DNA of 64,000 bases from a virus. The notes beneath the pieces were generated by a model. The model searched no databases. It had not been told where the DNA came from and saw nothing but the letters and a program-made list of their open reading frames with translations. The position numbers and the translations under genes are program-made. This document shows, one piece after another, positions 14,950 to 23,601 of this stretch (positions within the stretch are counted from its first letter, which is position 1; every line of letters starts with the position of its first letter). The DNA is taken from positions 1 to 64,000 of the IMG/VR virus record IMGVR_UViG_3300028392_000067; one strand, 5' to 3'.

Positions 14950-16933
14950 TACAGGTGGTTGCCCTCAATTTATACTTAAAAGAATTCAAGCCCTAGGTGA
15001 ATATACCGATAATGAATATTATGTAGTTGAATATCAATGTCATAGTTTAGATTTTGTAGTTCAGCGCAATGCCATAAAAAGTTTACTAGTAGAAAACTTT
15101 ACTACTTTGTATGAAGATAAAATGGAATTATTTAAGATAATTGAAACGTGGAAACCAGATATTATTCATATAGATGAACCATCAGAAAGATTAGATAGGG
15201 AAATGGTAACTAAGCTATATTCTAATAATAGAAAATATAGAATAGTTGAGACCTGTCATGATGTGTCATTTAATCCTGATAATGATAAATTATTCCACCC
15301 TGATTTATACATGTTTTGTAGTCCATATCATGAACAAACATTTGCTAATATGGAATCTAAATTTGTAACAATACAATATCCTATAGATAAACAAGAATTT
15401 AATGCAGAAAAAACTGGCAACCATGTTGTTAATGTAGGATTGTGGACTCCAGGAAAAAATCAAGCCGAGGGGATAGAAATTGCTCGCAAGTACCCTAATT
15501 TTATATTTCATTTTATTGGTAACCAAGCTGGGAACTTTAAAGAATATTGGGAACCTTTGATGAAAGATTTACCTAAAAATGTAAAAGTATGGGGAGAGAG
15601 AAAAGATGTAGATACTTTTATGAAAGGAGCTGATATATTTATGTTTAATTCTACGTGGGAGTGCAATCCTTTAGTTTTGCGCGAAGCCATAAGCTATGGT
15701 TTGCCTATTATAGCTCGTAATTTGCCTCAATATGGTGATATGTTTACTAAATATTTACAGCCAATAGATACTGATCTAAATACTATAGAAGCTAATTATG
15801 AAATACCTACAGATAATACCACACCAATATTTTCTTTTAAACATGAAACAGCTTATAAAAAGTTATTAGAATTGCCAATTCATAAACAATCTGTAAAAAT
15901 TACACAGCATTTTGTGGATGGCCCATTCTTAGAAATCAAAGGTGTTTCTGATAGTAATTTTAAAGTTCAATTTTTAGATGAAAAAGGTAGTATTGCTTAT
16001 GAAAATACAATAAAATCAAACCATTGGGTAAGATTAGATAGAAAATGGTTTACAAAATGGACTACAAAGGTTTGGCAGGATGGTTATTTAATTTATAAAA
16101 ACACCCTAAATTTGACAAATAAAAGGGTTTTAATAGTTTTGGATAGTAAATCCCTGGGAGATACAATTGCATGGTCAGGATATGCCTTAGAATTCCAAAA
16201 AAAGCATAATTGCAATGTAGTATTGTCCACTTTTTGGAATAAAATACTGGACTATCCTGAATTAGAATTAATAGAGCCAGGCACATCTATTGATTGTTAT
16301 GCTTTATATCGTATTGGATGGTTTTGGGATGATAATAAAGAGCCTGTAAAATGCAATATAATACCATTACAACAAGCTGCTAGTAATATACTTGGTTTAG
16401 AATTTAAAGAAGTTAAACCTAGGCTTAAAACCAATAATGAAATACTTGGCAATAAAGTTCCTGATTATATTGCAATTGCTACAAATTCAACAATGGAATG
16501 TAAGTTTTGGACTAGAGAAGGATGGCAACAAGTTATAAATTATCTATATGATTTAGGATATAAAAATATAGTTAATGTGTCTAAAGAAGATAACCCCTTT
16601 GACAATTGTTATAAAATAAGTGATACGTCTATAGAAAACACAATGAAAGTAATTAAAGGAGCTAAATTGTTTATTGGTTTATCTAGTGGCTTATCTTGGT
16701 TATCATGGGCTTTGAATCAGAAGGTAGTTATGATTTCTAACTTTACTGAATCTGACCATGAATTTGATTGTTATAGAGTTACCAAGCCTGATGTATGTAA
16801 TAGCTGTTGGAATGATCCTAATATTAAGTTAGATCCATATTGGAACTGGTGTCCTAGGAATAAAAACTTTGAATGTCAAAAATCAATAACAGCAGATATG
16901 GTAATAGAACAGATAAAAAAAGCTAGTATTTAA
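14918..16933 (+). CDS. GT4-heptosyltransferase fusion
   Basis: 671 aa. Residues 1-320 are a GT-B family 4 transferase (start KILFLAPHLSTGG; the donor-site region FNSTWECNPLVLREAISYG at 243-261, with the typical E-x7-E spacing approximated). A beta-rich linker spans about 325-395. Residues 402-671 closely follow the autotransporter strand-loop-strand O-heptosyltransferase family (TIGR04414 type): KSLGDTIAW (411-419), a Ser-Gly-Leu-Ser-Trp run, and a Cys cluster with WNWCPRNK. The fusion could add two sugars in series. Target unknown; the repetitive Ser/Thr-rich tail proteins encoded nearby are candidates. Confidence 0.75.
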   Translation: MKILFLAPHLSTGGCPQFILKRIQALGEYTDNEYYVVEYQCHSLDFVVQRNAIKSLLVENFTTLYEDKMELFKIIETWKPDIIHIDEPSERLDREMVTKLYSNNRKYRIVETCHDVSFNPDNDKLFHPDLYMFCSPYHEQTFANMESKFVTIQYPIDKQEFNAEKTGNHVVNVGLWTPGKNQAEGIEIARKYPNFIFHFIGNQAGNFKEYWEPLMKDLPKNVKVWGERKDVDTFMKGADIFMFNSTWECNPLVLREAISYGLPIIARNLPQYGDMFTKYLQPIDTDLNTIEANYEIPTDNTTPIFSFKHETAYKKLLELPIHKQSVKITQHFVDGPFLEIKGVSDSNFKVQFLDEKGSIAYENTIKSNHWVRLDRKWFTKWTTKVWQDGYLIYKNTLNLTNKRVLIVLDSKSLGDTIAWSGYALEFQKKHNCNVVLSTFWNKILDYPELELIEPGTSIDCYALYRIGWFWDDNKEPVKCNIIPLQQAASNILGLEFKEVKPRLKTNNEILGNKVPDYIAIATNSTMECKFWTREGWQQVINYLYDLGYKNIVNVSKEDNPFDNCYKISDTSIENTMKVIKGAKLFIGLSSGLSWLSWALNQKVVMISNFTESDHEFDCYRVTKPDVCNSCWNDPNIKLDPYWNWCPRNKNFECQKSITADMVIEQIKKASI

Positions 16934-17109
16934 CTAGCTTCTTCTTCTGTTTGTTTAGCTTTTTCAATTTCTAAAGCTGCATTTTCAATAAATAATAAAA
17001 TATCCTTACCATACTTCATTGGTATTTGTTCATTAGCATAATTCATTAATGCTTGAACTTGTTCAGGATTTAATGATGGTACTGGTAATTGCTTTGGTTC
17101 TTGATTCAT
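16930..17109 (-). CDS. Small acidic helical protein
   Basis: 59 aa, with a Pro-rich start (residues 5-15) and a Glu/Ala/Lys helix at the C-terminus. The stop overlaps the convergent glycosyltransferase by 4 bases. It has its own promoter box (17125-17132). A small fibre-associated or chaperone-like protein would fit the position, but there is no direct evidence. Confidence 0.6.
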   Translation of the reverse strand: MNQEPKQLPVPSLNPEQVQALMNYANEQIPMKYGKDILLFIENAALEIEKAKQTEEEAS

Positions 17110-17124
17110 AAAATTTTATTTTTA

Positions 17125-17153
17125 CAAATTTAGTATAATTAATTTAATTAAAA
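17125..17153 (-). promoter_or_regulatory. Leftward promoter with AT palindrome
   Basis: On the minus strand, TTAATTAAATTAATT (17137-17151) is followed after four bases by TAAATTTG (17132-17125), matching TAnnTTTG. The same arrangement is seen on the plus strand at 13332-13362. It would drive the gene at 16930-17109 only. Confidence 0.6.
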
Positions 17154-17159
17154 AAAATA

Positions 17160-17483
17160 TTATACTTCTTGTGTAATAGGCCCATCTACAAAAACAATGT
17201 TTAATTTACTTGCTGCCCAATTGTAAGCCCAAGCATTTGAGTTAGGGTCGCTTCCCCAAGAATCATAATCTGCTCCTGAAATATCTAGGTTTGCAGTGAT
17301 AATGTTTTGGAAGGTTTCTCCCCCTTGCTCGTCTGTTACTACTGATTGTAACTCGTAGTAAAAAGTAGCTATACCTTCTAATGGTACTAATGAAAGATTA
17401 TCTCCAATAGACCTTAATGTAAAGTTGGTAGCTTGTTTTGTTTCTCCGTTAATCCACAATGTAAGTGGTTGAATTTTTGCCAT
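17160..17483 (-). CDS. Putative tail-fibre accessory protein
   Basis: 107 aa, beta-rich, with many Thr, Ala and Trp and no charged clusters. Proteins of this size after a fibre gene are often caps or chaperones; position is the main evidence. The Trp-Ala-Tyr-Asn-Trp-Ala run near residue 85 is distinctive but not a motif I know. Confidence 0.55.
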   Translation of the reverse strand: MAKIQPLTLWINGETKQATNFTLRSIGDNLSLVPLEGIATFYYELQSVVTDEQGGETFQNIITANLDISGADYDSWGSDPNSNAWAYNWAASKLNIVFVDGPITQEV

Positions 17484-17493
17484 TTTATTTATT

Positions 17494-20400
17494 TTATTTA
17501 TTTTTTAATTGTTCTATTTCTTCTTTTAATTCTTTAATTGCATTTACTAATGCTGCATATATAGCATCTTTTTCTAATCCTAGATATTTAACATCAGTTC
17601 CAAATTCTTTTATAGCATCAGGCATAATTTCTTGTACTTCCTGAGCTATAAATCCAAATTGAACACCTTGGTTTATTTTATCATCTTTCCAATGGTAGCT
17701 TACAGGTCTAAGTTGTAGTATTTCTTTTAAGCCATAAGAAAGAGAAGTGATATTATCTTTTAATCTATTATCTGATGGGTTTGTGCTTGTCAATACCCCT
17801 GCGTTAGAATAAACTAATCCTGTTCCTAAAACTCCTGAAGTTATTTGACCTGTTGTTAAACCTGCACCATTTGAAATATTACCTGAAAAATACCCTGCAC
17901 CAACTACGTTTAATGCATAGTTAACTACTCCTGTAAATGCACCATTCGTAAAGGTTGGGTTTATATATAAAGCACTTAATACATCACTGTTTGCTGCTGC
18001 TACTAAAGTAGATGAAACTACCATTCCCCTTGCTATCGCAGAAGCAGCGGTTGTAGAACCAGATACCTCTAGTTTAGCTGACGGTGCAGTTAATCCAATA
18101 CCTACGTTTCCTGCATTTGATTGCATAGCGATATTACCACCGTATGAAACGTTACTTTCACTTGTTTGTAATAAGAAATATCTATTAGCAAGAGTGGCAG
18201 CTCCAACATAAGATATATCAAATTTTTGTGGTTGTGTGTTTTCATTTGATGCTACTGCAAATATGCTAATTGAAGTAGTTGAAGTTTTTGCCGAAGATGC
18301 TTGGGCAACTATTGCAGGATTTGTTCCATTGGCTAATACTGTTAATGCAGAACTAAATGTAGATGTTGTAGTCCCAATATTAACGTTTCCACTTACCGCT
18401 AATCCATTAGTAGGTGCTGCCGTTGATGCTGAATATCCAATAGCAGCATTTCCGTTTACTTGTAACTTACTACCCACAGTAAGAGTACCTAGTCCTGTAT
18501 TTCCACTACCATTTACATACAAAGCGTTTGCACCACTTAATGTCTTAAATACAATACCACCTGAACTACTATTATAAACAGTTGCATCTAAACTACCTGA
18601 TGTAAATTGGAATTGTAAGTTTGCACTACCACCTGTGCAGGTTAAAGCGGTTTGTGTACCTGTACCGCTCCCAAACGTTCCGCCATTTGCAGATAGGTTT
18701 GTTGCAAAAGTAACTCCATCATCACGAACATATAAAGTATTAGTACCAGCACTATTTGTTAAGTATAATTGATATGTTGATGAAGTCGTTCCTGAACCTT
18801 TAATCTGCAATTTACCGCTACCATCGGTTGTAGTACCAATTAATACGTTGCCACCTTGTGTAATAGACATTTTAACAGTAGATCCACCTGATTCAATGAA
18901 TGTTAATTGTTTATCATCTACGGCAACAGCATCTACTGCAATTCTCCAAGTTTGTGTTGAGTTTCTATTTGTTAAAGCTAAAGCACTACTTAATGTAGCT
19001 GATTCTTGCAATGATAAAACTGTACCTGATGTAGTTGTTGTTGAATTAAATACTCCTGCTCCAGCTACCGCCAAACCATTTGTAGGAGCAGCAGTAGAAG
19101 CTGAGTAACCTATTGCAGCGTTTCCGTTTACTTGTAAGGTTGAGCCTACTGTTGTTGTTCCTAATCCTAATGTTCCTGATGTTGTAAGAAGCATTTGCAA
19201 TGTTGAACCATTATTTGCAGAAAAAGCTAATCTTCCACTATTTGCTCTTATACAATAATCATTTATTGCACTATTTGTAATTAAGTCTCCTGCTGCTGCT
19301 GCAATACCTATTGAACCATAGTCAGTACCATTTCTTCTAAATAATGAATAACTTAAACCACTTGTAGGATTTATAACAACTACGTTACCATTGAATATTG
19401 CACTACCTACTGTATTAATTGCCCAATTTGTAACTCCCGTGAAAGAACCGTTTGTGAAAGTTGGACTAATATATAAAGCACTTAATACATCACCATTAGC
19501 AGCAGCAGTTAATGTAGGAGTGAAACTTAATCCTCTAGCAATTGCACCTGATGCTGTAACACTATTATTTACTAATACACCTGTTGTTAAATCTTGTATA
19601 GAACTATTACCTATGGTAGTTGAACTTGTGAATTTAACCACTGTATTTGTTGTACCACTCACTGATACTGAGGTACCAGATGTTCCACTTGTTCCTGTGG
19701 TACCACTAGTTCCAGTTGTACCTGATGTACCACTAGTTCCAGTTGTACCTGATGTACCACTAGTTCCAGTAGTTCCACTAGTACCTGTAGTTCCTGATGT
19801 TCCAGAAGAACCGCTTGTTCCTGTGGTTCCACTAGTCCCTGATGTTCCTGAAGCACCACTAGAACCAGATGTTCCTGAAGTACCTGATACACCAGATGTT
19901 CCACTTGTTCCACCTGTACCATCAGTTCCAGAGGTTCCTTGATTTACATAAGATATTGACCAATATTGACCATTAGCAAGTGTATAAGAAGCATTACCAT
20001 TAAGAAAATTTATTGTTATTGAATATACACCAAGACCAGGAACAGCAGTGCTAGTGGCTAGATATGTTGCATATACATTAGTTCCACTAGAACCAGATGT
20101 ACCAGCTGAATAATATAATATTTGAATAATTGAACCTACGCTAATATTATTTACCCAATTTGAAATATCATTACCATTTAAATCATTTTGATATAATTGT
20201 AAAAGAGTTCCATATTGTAATGTACTAGATGATGAAACATTAAAATTACCATTTACAAAATAAATAGGAGCATTATTCCTAATAAACAATATACTATTAC
20301 CACCTAAACCAGTAGTTCCTGATGTACCAGAGGTTCCTGATGTACCTGTAGTTCCTGATGTACCTGATACTCCACTTGTTCCACTAGTGCCTCTAGTTCC

Positions 20401-21771
20401 GCTTGTTCCACTAGTACCACCTGTACCATTGGTACCGCTAGTTCCTGATGTACCACTAGATCCACTTGAACCAGTAGTTCCAGAGCTTCCAGATGTAGCA
20501 CTTGTTCCACTAGTACCTGTCGTACCACTTGTTGCAGATGTTCCTGATGTACCAGAAGAACCACTTGTTCCACTATTACCACTTGTTCCACTAGTACCTG
20601 AAGGAGCTGTGAAAGTGGTTTGTGCATATGAATAAAATGTATTACCTTCTGTATAAAAAGTAGCTGTTTTGCTACCTGTACCATTGTTTTTACCAATAAC
20701 TTTAAAATATAATCTATCAGTTACATTTACAGCTCCTCCAATCCAAAATGCATCAACATAAACTTGTTGAGGGAATGAATCATCTAAAATTAAAACTCTA
20801 TTAGTAGTAAATAATAATGTGGAAGTACCACCATTAGAATATTTATACATTTCTACATAAATATCCCAACCATTTGTTGTATTTAAGTTTTCAATATGTA
20901 CTATAAATGCCCAGTTACCAGCAGGTATTGTTGTAAGTCCAGGCACCCCAGTATCAGTTGCAAATGTATCAAAAGTACCTGTAGCCCCCGCTGCTAATGT
21001 TAATGCTTGAGTTGTTTGTCCTGTAATTGTAGGAATAGGACTCCATTGTTTATATGTAGGTGAACCAATTGCACTATTTGTATTTAATGATTGATTCATC
21101 CAATATATCTGACCACCACTAACACCATTTAAACCAGATGTACCACTAGTGCCACTTGTTCCACTTGTCCCACTAGTTCCACTGCTTCCACTTGTTCCTG
21201 TAGTTCCTGATGAACCACTAGTACCTGTACTACCACTAGTTCCAGATGTTCCACTTGTAGCAGAAGTACCACTTGTTCCACTTGTCCCACCTGTTCCATT
21301 AGTACCACTTGTTCCTGAACTACCACTAGTTGCTGAAGTACCAGAAGTACCACTAGATCCGCTAGTACCTGTAGTCCCACTAGTCCCATCTGTTCCACTA
21401 GTTCCAGAAGAACCTGCTGAACCAGAAGAACCAGTTCCACCACTTGTACCTGATGAACCTGAAGTTGCTGAAGTACCAGAAGAACCAGAAGTTCCACTTG
21501 TACTAGAACTACCAGAGCTACCTGAACTACCACTAGTTCCAAAAGTTCCATTTATTCCTGAAGTACCAGACGTACCTGTTGTACCTGAAGTACCTGTTGT
21601 TCCGCTTGTGCCATTTGTACCACTTGTTCCATTAATACCACTTGTACCGCTAGTACCAGAAGTTCCTATAGTTCCAGAAGTATCTGCCGCCACTATTCCA
21701 TTTACGGCAACAAGAACTCCATTCTCATTTCTAAGCTTTAAATCTCCGCTAATTAAATTCTGAATTGCCAA
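17494..21771 (-). CDS. GTSG-repeat tail fibre with S74 chaperone domain
   Basis: 1425 aa. The N-terminal 30 residues probably attach to the tail. Three collagen-like blocks of Gly-Thr-Ser-Gly repeats (about residues 31-215, 395-490 and 620-705) alternate with beta-rich globular parts. From about residue 720 onward it carries repeated NGN-Ala-Ala-Ile-Gly-Tyr modules like other bacterial and phage fibre shafts. The C-terminal 95 residues (SDNRLKDN start) are an intramolecular chaperone of the peptidase S74 type, which trimerises the fibre and then cuts itself off at the Ser. This is the receptor-binding fibre. Long open frames on the other strand are by-products of the repeats. Confidence 0.9.
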   Translation of the reverse strand: MAIQNLISGDLKLRNENGVLVAVNGIVAADTSGTIGTSGTSGTSGINGTSGTNGTSGTTGTSGTTGTSGTSGINGTFGTSGSSGSSGSSSTSGTSGSSGTSATSGSSGTSGGTGSSGSAGSSGTSGTDGTSGTTGTSGSSGTSGTSATSGSSGTSGTNGTGGTSGTSGTSATSGTSGTSGSTGTSGSSGTTGTSGSSGTSGTSGTSGTSGTSGLNGVSGGQIYWMNQSLNTNSAIGSPTYKQWSPIPTITGQTTQALTLAAGATGTFDTFATDTGVPGLTTIPAGNWAFIVHIENLNTTNGWDIYVEMYKYSNGGTSTLLFTTNRVLILDDSFPQQVYVDAFWIGGAVNVTDRLYFKVIGKNNGTGSKTATFYTEGNTFYSYAQTTFTAPSGTSGTSGNSGTSGSSGTSGTSATSGTTGTSGTSATSGSSGTTGSSGSSGTSGTSGTNGTGGTSGTSGTRGTSGTSGVSGTSGTTGTSGTSGTSGTTGLGGNSILFIRNNAPIYFVNGNFNVSSSSTLQYGTLLQLYQNDLNGNDISNWVNNISVGSIIQILYYSAGTSGSSGTNVYATYLATSTAVPGLGVYSITINFLNGNASYTLANGQYWSISYVNQGTSGTDGTGGTSGTSGVSGTSGTSGSSGASGTSGTSGTTGTSGSSGTSGTTGTSGTTGTSGTSGTTGTSGTSGTTGTSGTTGTSGTSGTSVSVSGTTNTVVKFTSSTTIGNSSIQDLTTGVLVNNSVTASGAIARGLSFTPTLTAAANGDVLSALYISPTFTNGSFTGVTNWAINTVGSAIFNGNVVVINPTSGLSYSLFRRNGTDYGSIGIAAAAGDLITNSAINDYCIRANSGRLAFSANNGSTLQMLLTTSGTLGLGTTTVGSTLQVNGNAAIGYSASTAAPTNGLAVAGAGVFNSTTTTSGTVLSLQESATLSSALALTNRNSTQTWRIAVDAVAVDDKQLTFIESGGSTVKMSITQGGNVLIGTTTDGSGKLQIKGSGTTSSTYQLYLTNSAGTNTLYVRDDGVTFATNLSANGGTFGSGTGTQTALTCTGGSANLQFQFTSGSLDATVYNSSSGGIVFKTLSGANALYVNGSGNTGLGTLTVGSKLQVNGNAAIGYSASTAAPTNGLAVSGNVNIGTTTSTFSSALTVLANGTNPAIVAQASSAKTSTTSISIFAVASNENTQPQKFDISYVGAATLANRYFLLQTSESNVSYGGNIAMQSNAGNVGIGLTAPSAKLEVSGSTTAASAIARGMVVSSTLVAAANSDVLSALYINPTFTNGAFTGVVNYALNVVGAGYFSGNISNGAGLTTGQITSGVLGTGLVYSNAGVLTSTNPSDNRLKDNITSLSYGLKEILQLRPVSYHWKDDKINQGVQFGFIAQEVQEIMPDAIKEFGTDVKYLGLEKDAIYAALVNAIKELKEEIEQLKNK

Positions 21772-21772
21772 T

Positions 21773-22315
21773 TTAAACGTATTTAAATGTTGTTAAATTT
21801 TTATTTTGACCATTTAATTTAGCTTTTAATGTAGTAGGCTTTAACCCCATTACAAAGGCAGCTTCATTAATACCAGTATAGTAAATACCAGTCGCTTCGT
21901 TTAAAACAATTTTAGATGTTTTTAATCTAGCTTTTCTTCCATTTTCAGCCCCACACATTTTTCCAGCATATCTGCCTCTTTCTCTCATTGCGTCATCAAC
22001 TTTTCTTAATCCTGTATCAGAACAATGTTTTTGATTTTCTGAGGCTGTCATCCACTCCAAATTGCATCTTAAATTATTCAATTTATTTCCATCCATATGA
22101 TTAACTTGAGGTTTATTTTCAGTATTTGATATATATGCATCAGCAACTAATCTATGAATTGAAAAATACTTATAATCACCTTTACCACAAAATAATTGGA
22201 TTTGTTCATAACCAGCATTGGTTACCTTAGATTTAAGAAACTTCATGGTTATAAGGCTAAAAACCCTTCCATCAAGTGTAATTAAATAGTTTTCAAACCC
22301 TTTTATCTGTTTCAT
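21773..22315 (-). CDS. HNH homing endonuclease
   Basis: 180 aa: a NUMOD4-like N-terminus (FENYLITLDGRVFS), an HNH core (HRLVADAY, then VNHMDGNKLNN with the two metal-site His/Asn) at about residues 54-95, and a C-terminal IENR-type DNA-binding helix (GINEAAFVMGLK). It is inserted between fibre genes with one base from the fibre start. Probably a selfish element near a conserved target. Confidence 0.85.
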   Translation of the reverse strand: MKQIKGFENYLITLDGRVFSLITMKFLKSKVTNAGYEQIQLFCGKGDYKYFSIHRLVADAYISNTENKPQVNHMDGNKLNNLRCNLEWMTASENQKHCSDTGLRKVDDAMRERGRYAGKMCGAENGRKARLKTSKIVLNEATGIYYTGINEAAFVMGLKPTTLKAKLNGQNKNLTTFKYV

Positions 22316-22320
22316 ATACT

Positions 22321-22854
22321 TTATTGTTGAACAATCACTCTCACAAACTCATTATCATAAAAAGGAACATCTGCTGCCACAGTTAATGAAGCTGCTGCTG
22401 AATTCCAAACAACCTGATTACCAGTTGGTGTTCCTGATGTTAATATTGTTCCAATGTTATTACCTTGTCTAAATGCGTTTATGCAACGCTTATTTACTGC
22501 ATCTGGGAAATGTACTACGATTGAGCCACCTACAGCATTAATTGTATATTCATATACACTAAAGTTTCCACCACCACCAGGGATAACACCACCACCGCCT
22601 GTTCCTGTTCCTAATATTTCTATTGCTAATTGTAGTTTTGCACCACATAAAGCATAAACATAATTTGATGTGCCCGGCAATCCACTTAAATCTTGGTCAA
22701 TGCCATATTGTAATGCTTTTCTTTCCATATAAAGCTGTTGAGCTTTACGTGGATCAATGCTTCCATTAAAGAAAACATTTTGCTTTGGAATAGCATCATT
22801 CCATAAGTATTGAGAAATTTCTGCTATTGATACTACTGTTTGTGGATCTAACAT
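22321..22854 (-). CDS. Putative tail or fibre protein
   Basis: 177 aa. A helical first half (to residue 88) is joined by a Gly-rich hinge (TGTGGGGVIPGGGG) to a beta-rich second half. This is a typical layout for baseplate or fibre adaptor proteins. It is cotranscribed with structural genes. Not a recognised family. Confidence 0.6.
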   Translation of the reverse strand: MLDPQTVVSIAEISQYLWNDAIPKQNVFFNGSIDPRKAQQLYMERKALQYGIDQDLSGLPGTSNYVYALCGAKLQLAIEILGTGTGGGGVIPGGGGNFSVYEYTINAVGGSIVVHFPDAVNKRCINAFRQGNNIGTILTSGTPTGNQVVWNSAAASLTVAADVPFYDNEFVRVIVQQ

Positions 22855-22856
22855 GA

Positions 22857-23375
22857 TTAGAAGAATAAAGCTTGGTTAGTAGATATATATGTTGCTCTGT
22901 TTAGTGCAGCTTGTGCTGAATAAATATCAGATGCAAATGTAATTGCTTGGTCTGCTGAATCTAATTCAACCCTTAATACTAATTTAGTTTGATACCAGTT
23001 TGTACTAGCACTTAAATTTGAATTAGCTACTTGGCTTTCAGTAAGACCATAGTAGAAAGTTTCATTATATGCAGTAAATGCAAATGAAATTGTTTTTGAT
23101 GTAACGACTGCATTTGCTGAAGTTAACCATTGAACAGTAATACTTAATGCACTATCTTGTGTTAATACATCTAAAGTAATTTCTGAATCCGCAATAGACC
23201 AGTTAATATAATCTGTAGTTGTACCTTGTGGCACTAAAAAAGTACCATTAGCTTGTAATAAATACACTCTTCTTTTAGTAATAGTTACATCACTTCCTGT
23301 AGAAGTATCTATTAATGTAATATTTGAAGGCGTTCCACTATATTGTTTAGCCTCAAAATTTGGTATAAAGCTCAT
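22857..23375 (-). CDS. Putative tail or baseplate protein
   Basis: 172 aa, beta-rich, Thr/Ser/Ala-rich, no Cys. It resembles small structural proteins placed before fibre genes. A two-base gap separates it from the next gene. Function inferred from place only. Confidence 0.6.
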   Translation of the reverse strand: MSFIPNFEAKQYSGTPSNITLIDTSTGSDVTITKRRVYLLQANGTFLVPQGTTTDYINWSIADSEITLDVLTQDSALSITVQWLTSANAVVTSKTISFAFTAYNETFYYGLTESQVANSNLSASTNWYQTKLVLRVELDSADQAITFASDIYSAQAALNRATYISTNQALFF

Positions 23376-23417
23376 CTTGCTTGAATTTTACCCAAATATA
23401 AGAAAAATATGGCTATA

Positions 23418-23582
23418 TTAGCTCATTTTATTTTTCTTCATGGACTTCATTTTGCTGACTTTGGCAGGCAAAGCCATCCCTTTACTAGCTTTATTCCATT
23501 CCTCTACATTTACCCCCTTTTTTTCTAGTTCTTTTTTGTGGATATTGAAGTAAGCCTCTTGCGCTGTGCTTTTATATGGCAT
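23418..23582 (-). CDS. Small basic protein
   Basis: 54 aa, Lys-rich, beginning MPYKSTAQEAYFNIHKKELEK. It resembles short basic proteins near phage structural genes, probably DNA-associated. No transmembrane segment. Spacing to both neighbours is short, in keeping with the operon. Confidence 0.55.
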   Translation of the reverse strand: MPYKSTAQEAYFNIHKKELEKKGVNVEEWNKASKGMALPAKVSKMKSMKKNKMS

Positions 23583-23601
23583 TTTTTTTAAATTTTATTA
23601 A

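Noticed and set aside
17494-21771. Long open frames on the other strand (for example near 19391, 20387 and 21149) and in another minus frame
   Set aside because: They mirror the GTSG repeat codons (Pro-Leu-Val-Pro or Val-Glu-Gln repeats) and show no start-site or operon logic.
17494-21771. CRISPR-like array in the regular repeats
   Set aside because: The repeats are short, coding and without unique spacers; they encode Gly-Thr-Ser-Gly.
17494-21771. Diversity-generating retroelement acting on the tail fibre
   Set aside because: No reverse transcriptase or template/variable repeat pair is visible in the window.
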